Assembly (NCBI GenBank): GCA_964541895.1
Contig: CAZISM010000001.1
Coordinates: 1 to 64,000, forward strand
Reading direction: 5' to 3'
DNA: 64,000 nucleotides
Origin: CAZISM01 sp964541895
Lineage (GTDB): Bacteria > Zhuqueibacterota > Zhuqueibacteria > Residuimicrobiales > Residuimicrobiaceae
In this document: positions 8,783-16,425 of the stretch, in pieces
Layout: every line of letters begins with the position of its first letter
How positions within the stretch are numbered: the first letter of the stretch is position 1
Program-made: the position numbers and the translations under genes
The notes under the pieces: model-generated
Databases searched by the model: none
Told to the model about the DNA's origin: nothing
What the model saw: only the letters and a program-made list of their open reading frames with translations

Positions 8783-9320
8783 ATCCGCGTGCCCGCTCCA
8801 GGTCAATGAGCTGCCGGCAGTCGCTGCAGTACGCCGAGCCCTTCAGATCGATCTCTTCGGCATAGGTCGAGGCGTGCATCACGCAGGCGTAACTGGCGCA
8901 ATGCCGCAAGCCGAAATTGTGACCCAATTCATGAACCGCTTCCTTGCCAAGGCGTTGCAGCACCAGTTGTTCGTCCTTGGCCAAACCATACAGCTCTGGT
9001 TGCAGTCGAAAACTGGAGACCACCCCGGCCGGCCCCTTCAATTGTGCTTCCCCGAACACATAAGTCAGAATAGGTATAAATAGATCAACAGCGGTGACGC
9101 CGAGGATATAGTCTCCGTCGGGTAGAACACGCTTCTTCAAACCCAGCAGAATTTGTGTGGAATGGTATTGCTGGCGAACGGTGTCGTAGGCATAGCGGAT
9201 GTCGAACGGCTCAGTACGAAGGTCCGTGTCCAGTCCAGTCTCTCGACGTATCTCCTCCTGCAGCGCTTGCAGGTGAAAGGGATAGGGATAGGCCAGGTTG
9301 ACCAGGTGAATCACGGCCAT
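8763..9320 (-). CDS. amzA: Archaemetzincin family zinc metalloprotease
   Basis: A 185-residue protein with the full archaemetzincin signature. The metzincin zinc motif HELGHNFGLRH is followed at fixed spacing by C, C and M (CASYACVM). A second cysteine pair, YCSDC, completes the structural zinc site. Archaemetzincins are small cytosolic metalloproteases common in archaea, sporadic in bacteria and of unknown physiological substrate. The gene starts 6 bases downstream of the response-regulator stop on the same strand, so it is the last member of the sensor-regulator transcript. This is an unusual partner for a two-component system. Confidence 0.92.
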   Translation of the reverse strand: MAVIHLVNLAYPYPFHLQALQEEIRRETGLDTDLRTEPFDIRYAYDTVRQQYHSTQILLGLKKRVLPDGDYILGVTAVDLFIPILTYVFGEAQLKGPAGVVSSFRLQPELYGLAKDEQLVLQRLGKEAVHELGHNFGLRHCASYACVMHASTYAEEIDLKGSAYCSDCRQLIDLERARGSSAAHP

Positions 9321-9326
9321 GGTGGG

Positions 9327-10682
9327 CTACTTTCGCAGCTGATATTTTTTGATTTTATTATAAAGCGTGACCCGGTCGATGGAGAGAACATCGGCCGCCT
9401 GGGTGATGTTCCAGTTGGTCTTTACGAGAATGTGGGCGATGTGGCGGCGCTCCACCTCTTCGAGGCTTTCCAGTGCTCCGGATTCTTCGGGTTTGGCGGT
9501 ATGCAGTTGAAACGGCAGATCAGAGGGTTTGATGACCGGCGGTTTGCCGACGACCATGGCGCGTTCGATAGCGTTTTCCAGTTCCCTGACATTGCCGGGC
9601 CAGTGATAGGTGGTGAGCATCTCCATGGCTTCGTCCGAGATCTCGTGGATGGGCTTGTTCATGGCGGTGCCATATTTCTGCATGAAATGGCCGGCTAACA
9701 GAGGAATATCACTGCGACGCTCCCGCAGGGGCGGCATGACGATGGTAAAAACGTTGATCCTGTAATATAAATCCTCGCGGAACTGTCCCTCCTCAACCGC
9801 TTTTTCCAGGTTTCGATTGGTGGCGCAGATGAGGCGGATATCCACGGTGATGACCTGATTGCCGCCGACGCGCGTAAACTGGCGGGATTCGAGCACACGC
9901 AGCAGTTCCATCTGCATTTTGGGGCTGACGTTGCCGATTTCATCCAGAAACAGAGTGCCGTGGTCGGACATCTCGAATTTGCCTTTGCGCCGGCTCTGCG
10001 CCCCGGTAAACGCCCCTTTCTCGTGGCCGAACAGCTCGCTCTCCAGCAACGATTCCGTCACCGCCCCGCAGTTTACGGGCACGATAGGAAAGTAGCAGCG
10101 TTTGCTGTAGCCGTGTATGGCTCTGGCGATGACCTCCTTGCCGGTGCCGCTTTCGCCGCGGATCACCACAGTGGAATCGGATTTGGCCACGGTGTACACC
10201 AGCTCCATGACGTGCTTCATGGGATCGCTTTCGCCGATGATGGTATCGATCTTGGTCAGATGCTGGATGTTCTGGCGAAGTTGCAGGTTTTCGTTGCGCA
10301 GGCGCACTTTTTCGGACACGTTTTGCAGGAGATGGCTGAGATCATCCGGATTGAACGGCTTGACCACGTAATCGTAGGCACCTTCCTTCAGGCTGCTGAC
10401 CGCCGTATCCACCGAAGCATACGCGGTCATGATGATGATGATGATGTCGCGATTGATGTCGTGAATGCGCTTTTGCAGTTCCAGACCGTCCATGCCCGGC
10501 ATACGAATGTCCAGCAGGATCACATCCCAGGGCTGTTCGGAGAGTTTGCGCAGAGCTTCATAGGCGTCCTGAGCGGTGCCGCATTCGTAGCCGTCTTCGA
10601 TCAGCCAGTTATACAAAGAGTCGCGTACGGAGAGCTCGTCATCGACTATCAGAAGTCGCAGCGCATGTTTTGTCTGATTCAT
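9327..10682 (-). CDS. NtrC-family sigma-54-dependent response regulator
   Basis: A 451-residue regulator. It has a receiver domain at residues 8-125 with phospho-acceptor D58 in LLDIRMPG, a sigma-54 AAA+ domain with Walker A GESGTGKE and the sigma-54 contact loop GAFTGA, and a C-terminal Fis-type helix-turn-helix (ITQAADVLSIDRVTLYNKIKKY). When phosphorylated it should oligomerise and drive open-complex formation by sigma-54 RNA polymerase. It lies 14 bases after the haem-binding kinase gene. The obvious target is the sigma-54 promoter at 17233-17248 in front of the neighbouring redox genes, with the palindromes at 17404-17441 as likely binding sites. Confidence 0.95.
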   Translation of the reverse strand: MNQTKHALRLLIVDDELSVRDSLYNWLIEDGYECGTAQDAYEALRKLSEQPWDVILLDIRMPGMDGLELQKRIHDINRDIIIIIMTAYASVDTAVSSLKEGAYDYVVKPFNPDDLSHLLQNVSEKVRLRNENLQLRQNIQHLTKIDTIIGESDPMKHVMELVYTVAKSDSTVVIRGESGTGKEVIARAIHGYSKRCYFPIVPVNCGAVTESLLESELFGHEKGAFTGAQSRRKGKFEMSDHGTLFLDEIGNVSPKMQMELLRVLESRQFTRVGGNQVITVDIRLICATNRNLEKAVEEGQFREDLYYRINVFTIVMPPLRERRSDIPLLAGHFMQKYGTAMNKPIHEISDEAMEMLTTYHWPGNVRELENAIERAMVVGKPPVIKPSDLPFQLHTAKPEESGALESLEEVERRHIAHILVKTNWNITQAADVLSIDRVTLYNKIKKYQLRK

Positions 10683-10696
10683 GTTCCTGTTACCTT

Positions 10697-12361
10697 TTAC
10701 ATCTCCGCTATGGTGTGATTGGTGATCCGGACATCCGCATCCAGCAGCGGATTTTTGGTCAGGTCGATGCGGAAGGTGGTACCCTGGCCGACCTGGGACT
10801 CTACTTCAATGTTGCTCTTGTGGCGTTGGATAATGCCATAGACGACGGAAAGGCCCAGTCCGACCCCTTTGCCCTCCTTTTTGGTGGAGAAAAAAGGATC
10901 AAAAATGTTGGCAAGAATTTCCCTGGCGATGCCCACCCCGGTATCCTGGATTTCGATGGCGATGGCTTGATCTTCGCCGCGGCCGAACGTGCGCACGGTA
11001 AGGGTGCCGCCATCCGGCATCGCCTCAATAGCATTCACAAACAACGCCACCAGCGCCTGCCGGATCTGGCCGGCATCGCAGACCAGTTGATCGTCGGCGC
11101 ACTCCATTTTTTTGACCACCGAAATATTCTTGAGCTCGCACTGATGGTTGACCAGCATCAGGCTCGATTCCACCAGCGTGGTCAGCGATTCCCGCGAAAA
11201 ATTGCCGCCGGTCTGTTTGGCAAAGATGAGCATATTTTTAACGATATCGCCGCTGCGGGCGGTTTCGCTTTTGATGAAATGGAGGTATTCGAGGATATTT
11301 TTCTTCCGTTCTTCCGTCAGTTCTTTTTGCGAGAGCAGACGGATGACCAGATAGGTATAGTTTAACACGCCGGCGAGAGGATTGTTAATTTCGTGAGCCA
11401 CGGTGGCTGACAGTTTGCCGAGGGAGGCCAGCCGTTCCATGCGTACCATGTGGGTCTGGGCATCTGCCAGCTCTTTGGTTTTCTGCTGTACTTTGGCTTC
11501 CAGTTGATTGGACCACAGGGTGATCTCGCCGTGCGCTTTGGCAAGGTCCTCGGTCATGTGATTGAACGAGGCGGCCAACTGCCCGATTTCGTCCTGGCCG
11601 TTAAGGGGGATGCGATAGCTCAGGTTGCCGGCTGCGACGGCGCGGGTGCCCAGGATCAGTTCATAGATCGGTTTACGGACGAAGATATAAATGAACAATC
11701 CGGAAAAAACGGCTACGCCGAGGATCATGAGGGGGACAAAAAAGATCAGGGCGCGACGGCTTCGTCGCAACTGATCATCCACGGCAGCCAGCGACATGCG
11801 CACATCGAGCACGCCGAGGATCCTCTGGCTGGGTTCATGGGCGTGGCAGGCGGCGTTGTAACATTCCGGTTCGTTTGGAATCGGATTAATAACCCCCAGG
11901 ATGCGATGCGCTTCCGGCTTTTGGAAAATTCGACGGCGTTCCTGGATGGTAAGCGCGGTCAAAGGCTCCTTTTCCGAATGGCAGCTGAAGCAGGCTTCCG
12001 CCCGCATATCCACCCCGGTCCCCAGCTCGGCCTCTTCCGACGAGTAGGTGATGGTGCCTTTTTTGTTGTAAATACGGATGCCGGCCACGCCGGGCTCGTG
12101 GGCGATGGTGTTGATGATCTGGTAAATGTCCTCTTTGCGATTCATCAACATGCCATGCCGCGTCGACCGGCGAATGATATCGCTGGTGCGGTCTGCATTT
12201 TGATAGACCACCTCCTGGAGATTCCGCGTATGGGTGTTGACGGAATGGTAGGCGTAGAATGAGAAGCCGAGCGTCAACACCGTAAAGATGAGCACAAACA
12301 GGCGGACGCTCAACATATGATGGAATTGCTGCTGCATACCGGGAGAACAATACCATGACAT
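10697..12361 (-). CDS. Membrane sensor histidine kinase with periplasmic c-type haem domain
   Basis: A 554-residue kinase. TM1 is near residues 18-38. The periplasmic region at about 40-200 carries one classical haem motif CFSCH (124-128) and one CX4CH motif (C167-H173). TM2 is at about 204-230, then come a HAMP linker, a HisKA box with the phosphorylatable histidine in AHEINNPLAG, and a HATPase_c domain (NAIEAMPDGG, DTGVGI, GKGVGLGLS). The haem sites suggest redox or gas sensing in the periplasm, comparable in principle to the haem-binding sensor domains of Geobacter chemotaxis receptors. Start at 12361 fits the promoter at 12382-12410; a second ATG at 12337 is possible. It pairs with the regulator immediately downstream. 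Confidence 0.92.
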   Translation of the reverse strand: MSWYCSPGMQQQFHHMLSVRLFVLIFTVLTLGFSFYAYHSVNTHTRNLQEVVYQNADRTSDIIRRSTRHGMLMNRKEDIYQIINTIAHEPGVAGIRIYNKKGTITYSSEEAELGTGVDMRAEACFSCHSEKEPLTALTIQERRRIFQKPEAHRILGVINPIPNEPECYNAACHAHEPSQRILGVLDVRMSLAAVDDQLRRSRRALIFFVPLMILGVAVFSGLFIYIFVRKPIYELILGTRAVAAGNLSYRIPLNGQDEIGQLAASFNHMTEDLAKAHGEITLWSNQLEAKVQQKTKELADAQTHMVRMERLASLGKLSATVAHEINNPLAGVLNYTYLVIRLLSQKELTEERKKNILEYLHFIKSETARSGDIVKNMLIFAKQTGGNFSRESLTTLVESSLMLVNHQCELKNISVVKKMECADDQLVCDAGQIRQALVALFVNAIEAMPDGGTLTVRTFGRGEDQAIAIEIQDTGVGIAREILANIFDPFFSTKKEGKGVGLGLSVVYGIIQRHKSNIEVESQVGQGTTFRIDLTKNPLLDADVRITNHTIAEM

Positions 12362-12381
12362 GATCTGCTGATTATTTTTTA

Positions 12382-12410
12382 AGTATAGTCATTTCTGCTA
12401 TGAGATTCAA
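12382..12410 (-). promoter_or_regulatory. Sigma-70-type promoter for the kinase-regulator-archaemetzincin genes
   Basis: On the minus strand TTGAAT (12405-12410) and TATACT (12382-12387) are separated by exactly 17 bases. Predicted transcription start is near 12375, giving a leader of roughly 14 bases to the kinase start. This would give basal, sigma-54-independent expression of the regulator, as expected for an activator. Confidence 0.6.
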
Positions 12411-12497
12411 GCAGAATGTCATCCGGGGAAACGCAGGCAGGCATTTTTAGTCGAGAAAATAGAGGTAAGCGGTCCGGCTGAGGAGAGGGAGGGCTGG

Positions 12498-12528
12498 CAG
12501 GGCCGGTCGATCTGGTCGACCGGCCCTG
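12498..12528 (-). terminator. 13-bp perfect hairpin after the redox gene cluster
   Basis: Perfect 13-bp arms (12498-12510 and 12516-12528) flank a 5-base loop, starting 11 bases past the stop of the GcvH-like gene. There is no T-run on the minus-strand 3' side, so termination may be partial. It separates the redox genes from the kinase-regulator genes, which have their own promoter. Confidence 0.6.
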
Positions 12529-12539
12529 GCGCTTGATTC

Positions 12540-13313
12540 CTAAATCAATGGCACGGCCGCTGTGTTCAGTTTGGCCTGGATCCAGTTCAGGTAACGGATG
12601 GGGCCCACGACCGCTGCAATATCATCGACCATCTCGCCGCCGTCGTTGAGCGTCTGGCCCAATTCAGGATGCGGCGAATGTATGAACTCGGTCAATTGCT
12701 GCAGCACCAGCTCCTGTTGTGCTTTCAGATACTGCACAGCTTGCGGTCCGGCAATCCAGCCGCTCTGTACAGCCGTCACGTCCAGGACTTCGAGTGTTAA
12801 CAGCCACACCTGGCCGGATTGTTCCCGGCGCTGGTGCTCCAGGTCCTGGACCAGCCGCTGGTTGACATCCACCACCAGGCCGGCCAGCGGCGATTCCAGG
12901 GTCAGTGAACCTTCCGGCGTTGTAAGCCAGCACAATGGATTCAACGGCTGGACATGGGAGTTTCTGCATGGCAGCATCACCTCACTGATGGGTGGCAGCA
13001 GCTTGGCCGCCAGTTCGTTGAGGCCGAGACGAATACGCGTCGGCGGCAGGAGCTCCGCATACCAGAACGCTTTACCGTAATACGCAGCCGGACTGAAAGA
13101 CGTTTGTCGCAGGTGTTGCAGCACATCCTGTTCGGCGGCGGCACTGGCCTGCATGGCGGTGGACGGCTCGAGCGGGTCCCGCAGCGCTTTGTCCAGCGGA
13201 CAGTGTTCGCAATCCATCTTATGATCGCACAGTCGGTACGTAAGCACGCCGGCTTCCATCCAGATGCACGGCCTTTTACCTTCCGGCCAGATGAAATCTC
13301 TTTTAGAGTTCAC
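12540..13313 (-). CDS. Soluble GcvH-like protein with N-terminal cysteine cluster
   Basis: A 257-residue protein without signal or membrane segment. The N-terminus has four cysteines (C16, C29, C35, C38; pattern C-X12-C-X5-C-X2-C within YRLCDHKMDCEHC), which could bind a metal or Fe-S cluster. A biotinyl/lipoyl-like (GcvH) fold follows, recognised by the segment SPLAGLVVDVN. The site that should carry the lipoyl-lysine is not lysine (glutamate by my alignment), so classical lipoylation is doubtful. The gene follows the NrfD-cytochrome gene by 8 bases and is the last of five redox genes. Its role as a subunit of that complex is inferred. Confidence 0.7.
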   Translation of the reverse strand: MNSKRDFIWPEGKRPCIWMEAGVLTYRLCDHKMDCEHCPLDKALRDPLEPSTAMQASAAAEQDVLQHLRQTSFSPAAYYGKAFWYAELLPPTRIRLGLNELAAKLLPPISEVMLPCRNSHVQPLNPLCWLTTPEGSLTLESPLAGLVVDVNQRLVQDLEHQRREQSGQVWLLTLEVLDVTAVQSGWIAGPQAVQYLKAQQELVLQQLTEFIHSPHPELGQTLNDGGEMVDDIAAVVGPIRYLNWIQAKLNTAAVPLI

Positions 13314-13321
13314 TGATACAC

Positions 13322-14893
13322 CTACGGATTGACGTGGCAGTTTTCACAGCCATCTTCGGTTTTGAAGGCTTTTTCACCGTTGTGGCAAGCGCCGCACTGT
13401 TTCTGCTCGTAGAGCGCTTCCATTTTAACGCTGCCCAAGCGACCGGCCTTCTCCGGACGAATGGAAAACATCGTTTCGTGGCAGCCCTTGCAATTGGGTT
13501 GGCTGGGATCCACGTGGGTCTCATGATTAAAGGTCACCGTGCCCGGGCTGTCCGCACCTTTTTCAAACACAATCGGGCCCGGCAGGGTCCAGTCGCCTTC
13601 GACGCTCTTTAGCATTGCTGCTTCCACAGCCGGCTGGTTGATAGCGCTTTTCTTTTGCGCAAAACCATAGCCGATGGCGATGACCGTGATCAGCAGTAAT
13701 ACGCCCAGCACCGAAACCGCAATGGATCCGGAGCGTCCGGCAGCGACCAGCGGCGGCGTCACGTTGCTCTCCGTTTCCTCGTGGGGCGTACCGAACACCG
13801 GCAGATACTTGGCTGCCAGGCGGAAGATGAGGAATCCGGCCGCCACGATGGAGGCGGTTATAACCCATTCCATCCAGGAGGGGGTGTATTCCACGCCCGA
13901 GGAGCGGCTCATGCCGGTGACAGCCACATTGAGACGATTCATGACAAAACCCATGAGTACAAACACAGCGCCGAGAAACAGGCCGGCCCGGTTTTCCCGC
14001 AGCTTGGGAGTCACGAAAATCAATATGGGCAACAGCACGCCCAAAACCATCTCTGAGAGAAAGAATACGGATTCGCGCGATCCGTCGAACATGTAGCGCA
14101 GCGCATCACGTCCGGCCATATCCTGCAGGCGGGCAATGGTCCATACCAGCAGCACCAGCACAATCACGCGGCTCAGCCGCACCAGCAGGGAAAATTCCAG
14201 TTCCTTGCCAAAGGCGCGGCTGCTGAGATAGGATTCAAAGATCACCATAGCCAGGCCGGCGCCGATGGCGGAGACAAAAAAGAATACAGGCAGAATTCCC
14301 GAATACCACAACGGGTGCAATTTATCCGGCACGATCACGTACAGGGTGCCCAATGAGGATTGATGCAGCGTCGACAGCAGCACGCCGGCCATAACGAAAA
14401 AGGGCGTCAATTTGTGCATGAAATGCAGCGGCTTTTTAAAGCCGAACCGTTCCAGGACCAGGGGGGAAAATTCCAGGAACAGCACCGTGGTGTAGAGCAT
14501 GACGCACCAGCCCACTTCGAACATGACCGAATGCGGATTCCACATGATGATGGGGTGCCAGATGTTGTAGGGCTTGCCGAGATCGAACATCAGGGCGGCC
14601 ACCACCAGCAGATAACCGAGAAAAGCGGTCAGCACCGTCGGACGAGCGATGGGTTTAAAGTCTTTGAGATTAAAAATATAGACCGTTGCGGTGATGACAA
14701 AACCGCCGGCGGCCAGTCCGACGCCTACTAAAATATCAAATCCGATCCACAAGCCCCATGGAAACGCATCCGTCAGGTTGGTGGAAGCGCCCAGGCCGTA
14801 GTAGAAACGGACAAAGGTGACGTACAGTCCGAGCGCCCACAAAACGATGAGCACCGCACCCCAGAAGGTAATTTTTGGCAAAGCGATTTTCAT
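13322..14893 (-). CDS. NrfD/HybB-type integral membrane subunit fused to a C-terminal tri-haem cytochrome c domain
   Basis: A 523-residue protein. Residues 1-375 have about ten hydrophobic helices of the NrfD/PsrC/HmcC family, which bind quinol and pass electrons to a partner ferredoxin. A further helix near residue 415 leads to a C-terminal tail with three CXXCH motifs (CKGCH, CGACH, CENCH), a small class III-like cytochrome that must face the periplasm for haem attachment. The start is set at 14893 (AGAGGA upstream). The frame is open to an ATG at 15004, but that would overlap the ferredoxin gene. Gene order with the ferredoxin matches Hmc, Nrf and Dsr-type electron-transfer modules. Confidence 0.88.
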   Translation of the reverse strand: MKIALPKITFWGAVLIVLWALGLYVTFVRFYYGLGASTNLTDAFPWGLWIGFDILVGVGLAAGGFVITATVYIFNLKDFKPIARPTVLTAFLGYLLVVAALMFDLGKPYNIWHPIIMWNPHSVMFEVGWCVMLYTTVLFLEFSPLVLERFGFKKPLHFMHKLTPFFVMAGVLLSTLHQSSLGTLYVIVPDKLHPLWYSGILPVFFFVSAIGAGLAMVIFESYLSSRAFGKELEFSLLVRLSRVIVLVLLVWTIARLQDMAGRDALRYMFDGSRESVFFLSEMVLGVLLPILIFVTPKLRENRAGLFLGAVFVLMGFVMNRLNVAVTGMSRSSGVEYTPSWMEWVITASIVAAGFLIFRLAAKYLPVFGTPHEETESNVTPPLVAAGRSGSIAVSVLGVLLLITVIAIGYGFAQKKSAINQPAVEAAMLKSVEGDWTLPGPIVFEKGADSPGTVTFNHETHVDPSQPNCKGCHETMFSIRPEKAGRLGSVKMEALYEQKQCGACHNGEKAFKTEDGCENCHVNP

Positions 14894-14909
14894 AGTGTCC
14901 TCTAGTCTG

Positions 14910-15671
14910 TCATTCTTCGATGAGTCGATCCGGGGATTGATTTTTTTCTTCAGCCAGTTTGATGCGGCGATTGATGATCCACCAGGCACCAAACAGCAAA
15001 ACACCGCCGGTAGAGACTATGTTGGGTATTTTGGACAGTACATTCCAGGTCAATTTGGGATACGGGTCCTGTTGTACGCTGGCCGGAAAACCCAGTTGTT
15101 CAAAGGGTACAGATGACAGATAGAGAACAGACGTTCCGCCGGCCTCTTTCAGGCCATATATGTGCGGAATATAGCGGTCCGGATTCGCTTCGATCCGTTT
15201 TTCAGCTTCCCGGATCAGAGCATCGCGGGCTCCGAAAATAGTTGCGCCGGTGGGACAGGCCGCCGTACAGGCCGGCTGCTGGCCGTTTTTCACCGCTTTT
15301 TCGTAGCACATGATGCATTTTTGCACTTTGGGGATGGGTTCGTTCCATTCATATTTGGGGATATTAAACGGGCAGGCGACCATGCAATAACGGCAGCCCA
15401 TGCATTTGCCGGCGTCGTACACCACGGCCCCTTCCGCTGTTTTGTATAATGCCGCGACCGGGCAGGCGGAAGCACATGCCGGATCTTCGCAATGCATGCA
15501 ATGGCGCCGAACGTTCACATCTTGCCGATGTTCAACGGCGGTCCAGGAGACAGCGGACAATTGCTGGCCTGGTGTTCCTTTTGGCAGTTCGTTGATTTCA
15601 CGACACGCCATAACACAAGCTTCGCACCCCACGCAACGAGTCAGATCAGTCAGAATTGCAGATTTCATCAT
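14910..15671 (-). CDS. Four-cluster [4Fe-4S] ferredoxin subunit with C-terminal membrane anchor
   Basis: A 253-residue protein of the HybA/NrfC/DmsB/HmcB family. Four cysteine sets are visible: CVGCEACVMAC, CMHCEDPACASACP, CMGCRYCMVACP and CIMCYEK...CTAACP, enough for four [4Fe-4S] clusters. There is no Tat or Sec signal at the N-terminus, so the clusters should sit in the cytoplasm unless co-exported. A hydrophobic helix near residues 218-238 anchors it. It lies 5 bases after the upstream GcvH-like gene and just before the NrfD-cytochrome gene. Its likely role is to relay electrons between the membrane quinol subunit and a soluble partner. No molybdopterin or hydrogenase catalytic subunit is encoded nearby. 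Confidence 0.92.
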   Translation of the reverse strand: MMKSAILTDLTRCVGCEACVMACREINELPKGTPGQQLSAVSWTAVEHRQDVNVRRHCMHCEDPACASACPVAALYKTAEGAVVYDAGKCMGCRYCMVACPFNIPKYEWNEPIPKVQKCIMCYEKAVKNGQQPACTAACPTGATIFGARDALIREAEKRIEANPDRYIPHIYGLKEAGGTSVLYLSSVPFEQLGFPASVQQDPYPKLTWNVLSKIPNIVSTGGVLLFGAWWIINRRIKLAEEKNQSPDRLIEE

Positions 15672-15676
15672 CCATC

Positions 15677-16339
15677 CTAGTTGTTTGTTTTCAGGAATTC
15701 TGTCTCAAATTGTTGCCAGGTTGCCTGATCCATGGATTCGAGCACGCCCTCGGCCGGGGTACCGCCATCCTGCATTACCATCGCCAGTTCCGCATTCATG
15801 GTCCGGCCGGCGAGAAAATCACGGAATCTCTGCATTTCAGCGGACAGCCATTGCCGGGCCTCTTCGCCGAGTTTCATGGTGGCCATGGCGGCGGACAGGG
15901 ATTGCGGCTTCACGCTGACGGTCCAGCCGGTTTGTACGCTCTTTTTTACTGTATCCGCATGCTCGGCCACAAGCGGATTGACCTCTTCCACCACGCCGGT
16001 CACCGGCGAAGCGATGCGGACGCGCTTTTCGCCCTGGACCACTTCAAGAAGAGCCTGGCCGGCCTGTACGACCTTGCCTTTTTCCGGCAGGAACACCTGG
16101 TCGATTTTTCCCAGAGCGCGAGTGATCAATGGATCGATGCCCATTTTAAGTCTGCCGCTGGGCAGAAGCACGCTCCAGACATGTCCGGGGGCGGCGAACA
16201 CACCTTCGGGTAACAGATAATCCTGAATGGATACCGGTTTGGCTTTGGCTACGGTTTGCAGTTTGGTCTGTCTGATTTGCACAAAGTAATCGACCACGAG
16301 AGCGGCCAGTACCAGAGCGAAAAGAATCAGGATGGTCAT
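15677..16339 (-). CDS. Membrane-anchored GcvH-like protein B
   Basis: A 220-residue protein: one N-terminal helix (MTILILFALVLAALVVDYFV) followed by basic residues, so the rest should be cytoplasmic. It has a GcvH/biotinyl-lipoyl fold at about residues 45-150, seen from GHVWSVLLPSGRLKMGID and SPVTGVVEEVN. In GcvH the lipoyl lysine sits 7 residues before the SPV motif; here that position is glutamate with an adjacent lysine at -6 (GEKRVRIA), so modification is uncertain. The C-terminal 70 residues form a helical extension. It is paralogous to the gene at 16426-17192. The gene lies in the redox operon directly before the ferredoxin. Confidence 0.75.
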   Translation of the reverse strand: MTILILFALVLAALVVDYFVQIRQTKLQTVAKAKPVSIQDYLLPEGVFAAPGHVWSVLLPSGRLKMGIDPLITRALGKIDQVFLPEKGKVVQAGQALLEVVQGEKRVRIASPVTGVVEEVNPLVAEHADTVKKSVQTGWTVSVKPQSLSAAMATMKLGEEARQWLSAEMQRFRDFLAGRTMNAELAMVMQDGGTPAEGVLESMDQATWQQFETEFLKTNN

Positions 16340-16425
16340 GAGAAAATCTCCTTGCAGTTGATGAGTGTTATGGTTGTACAGGTTAAGATATCAGTCCAAT
16401 CATGCGGCGGCCGGCTCGTGTGCGG

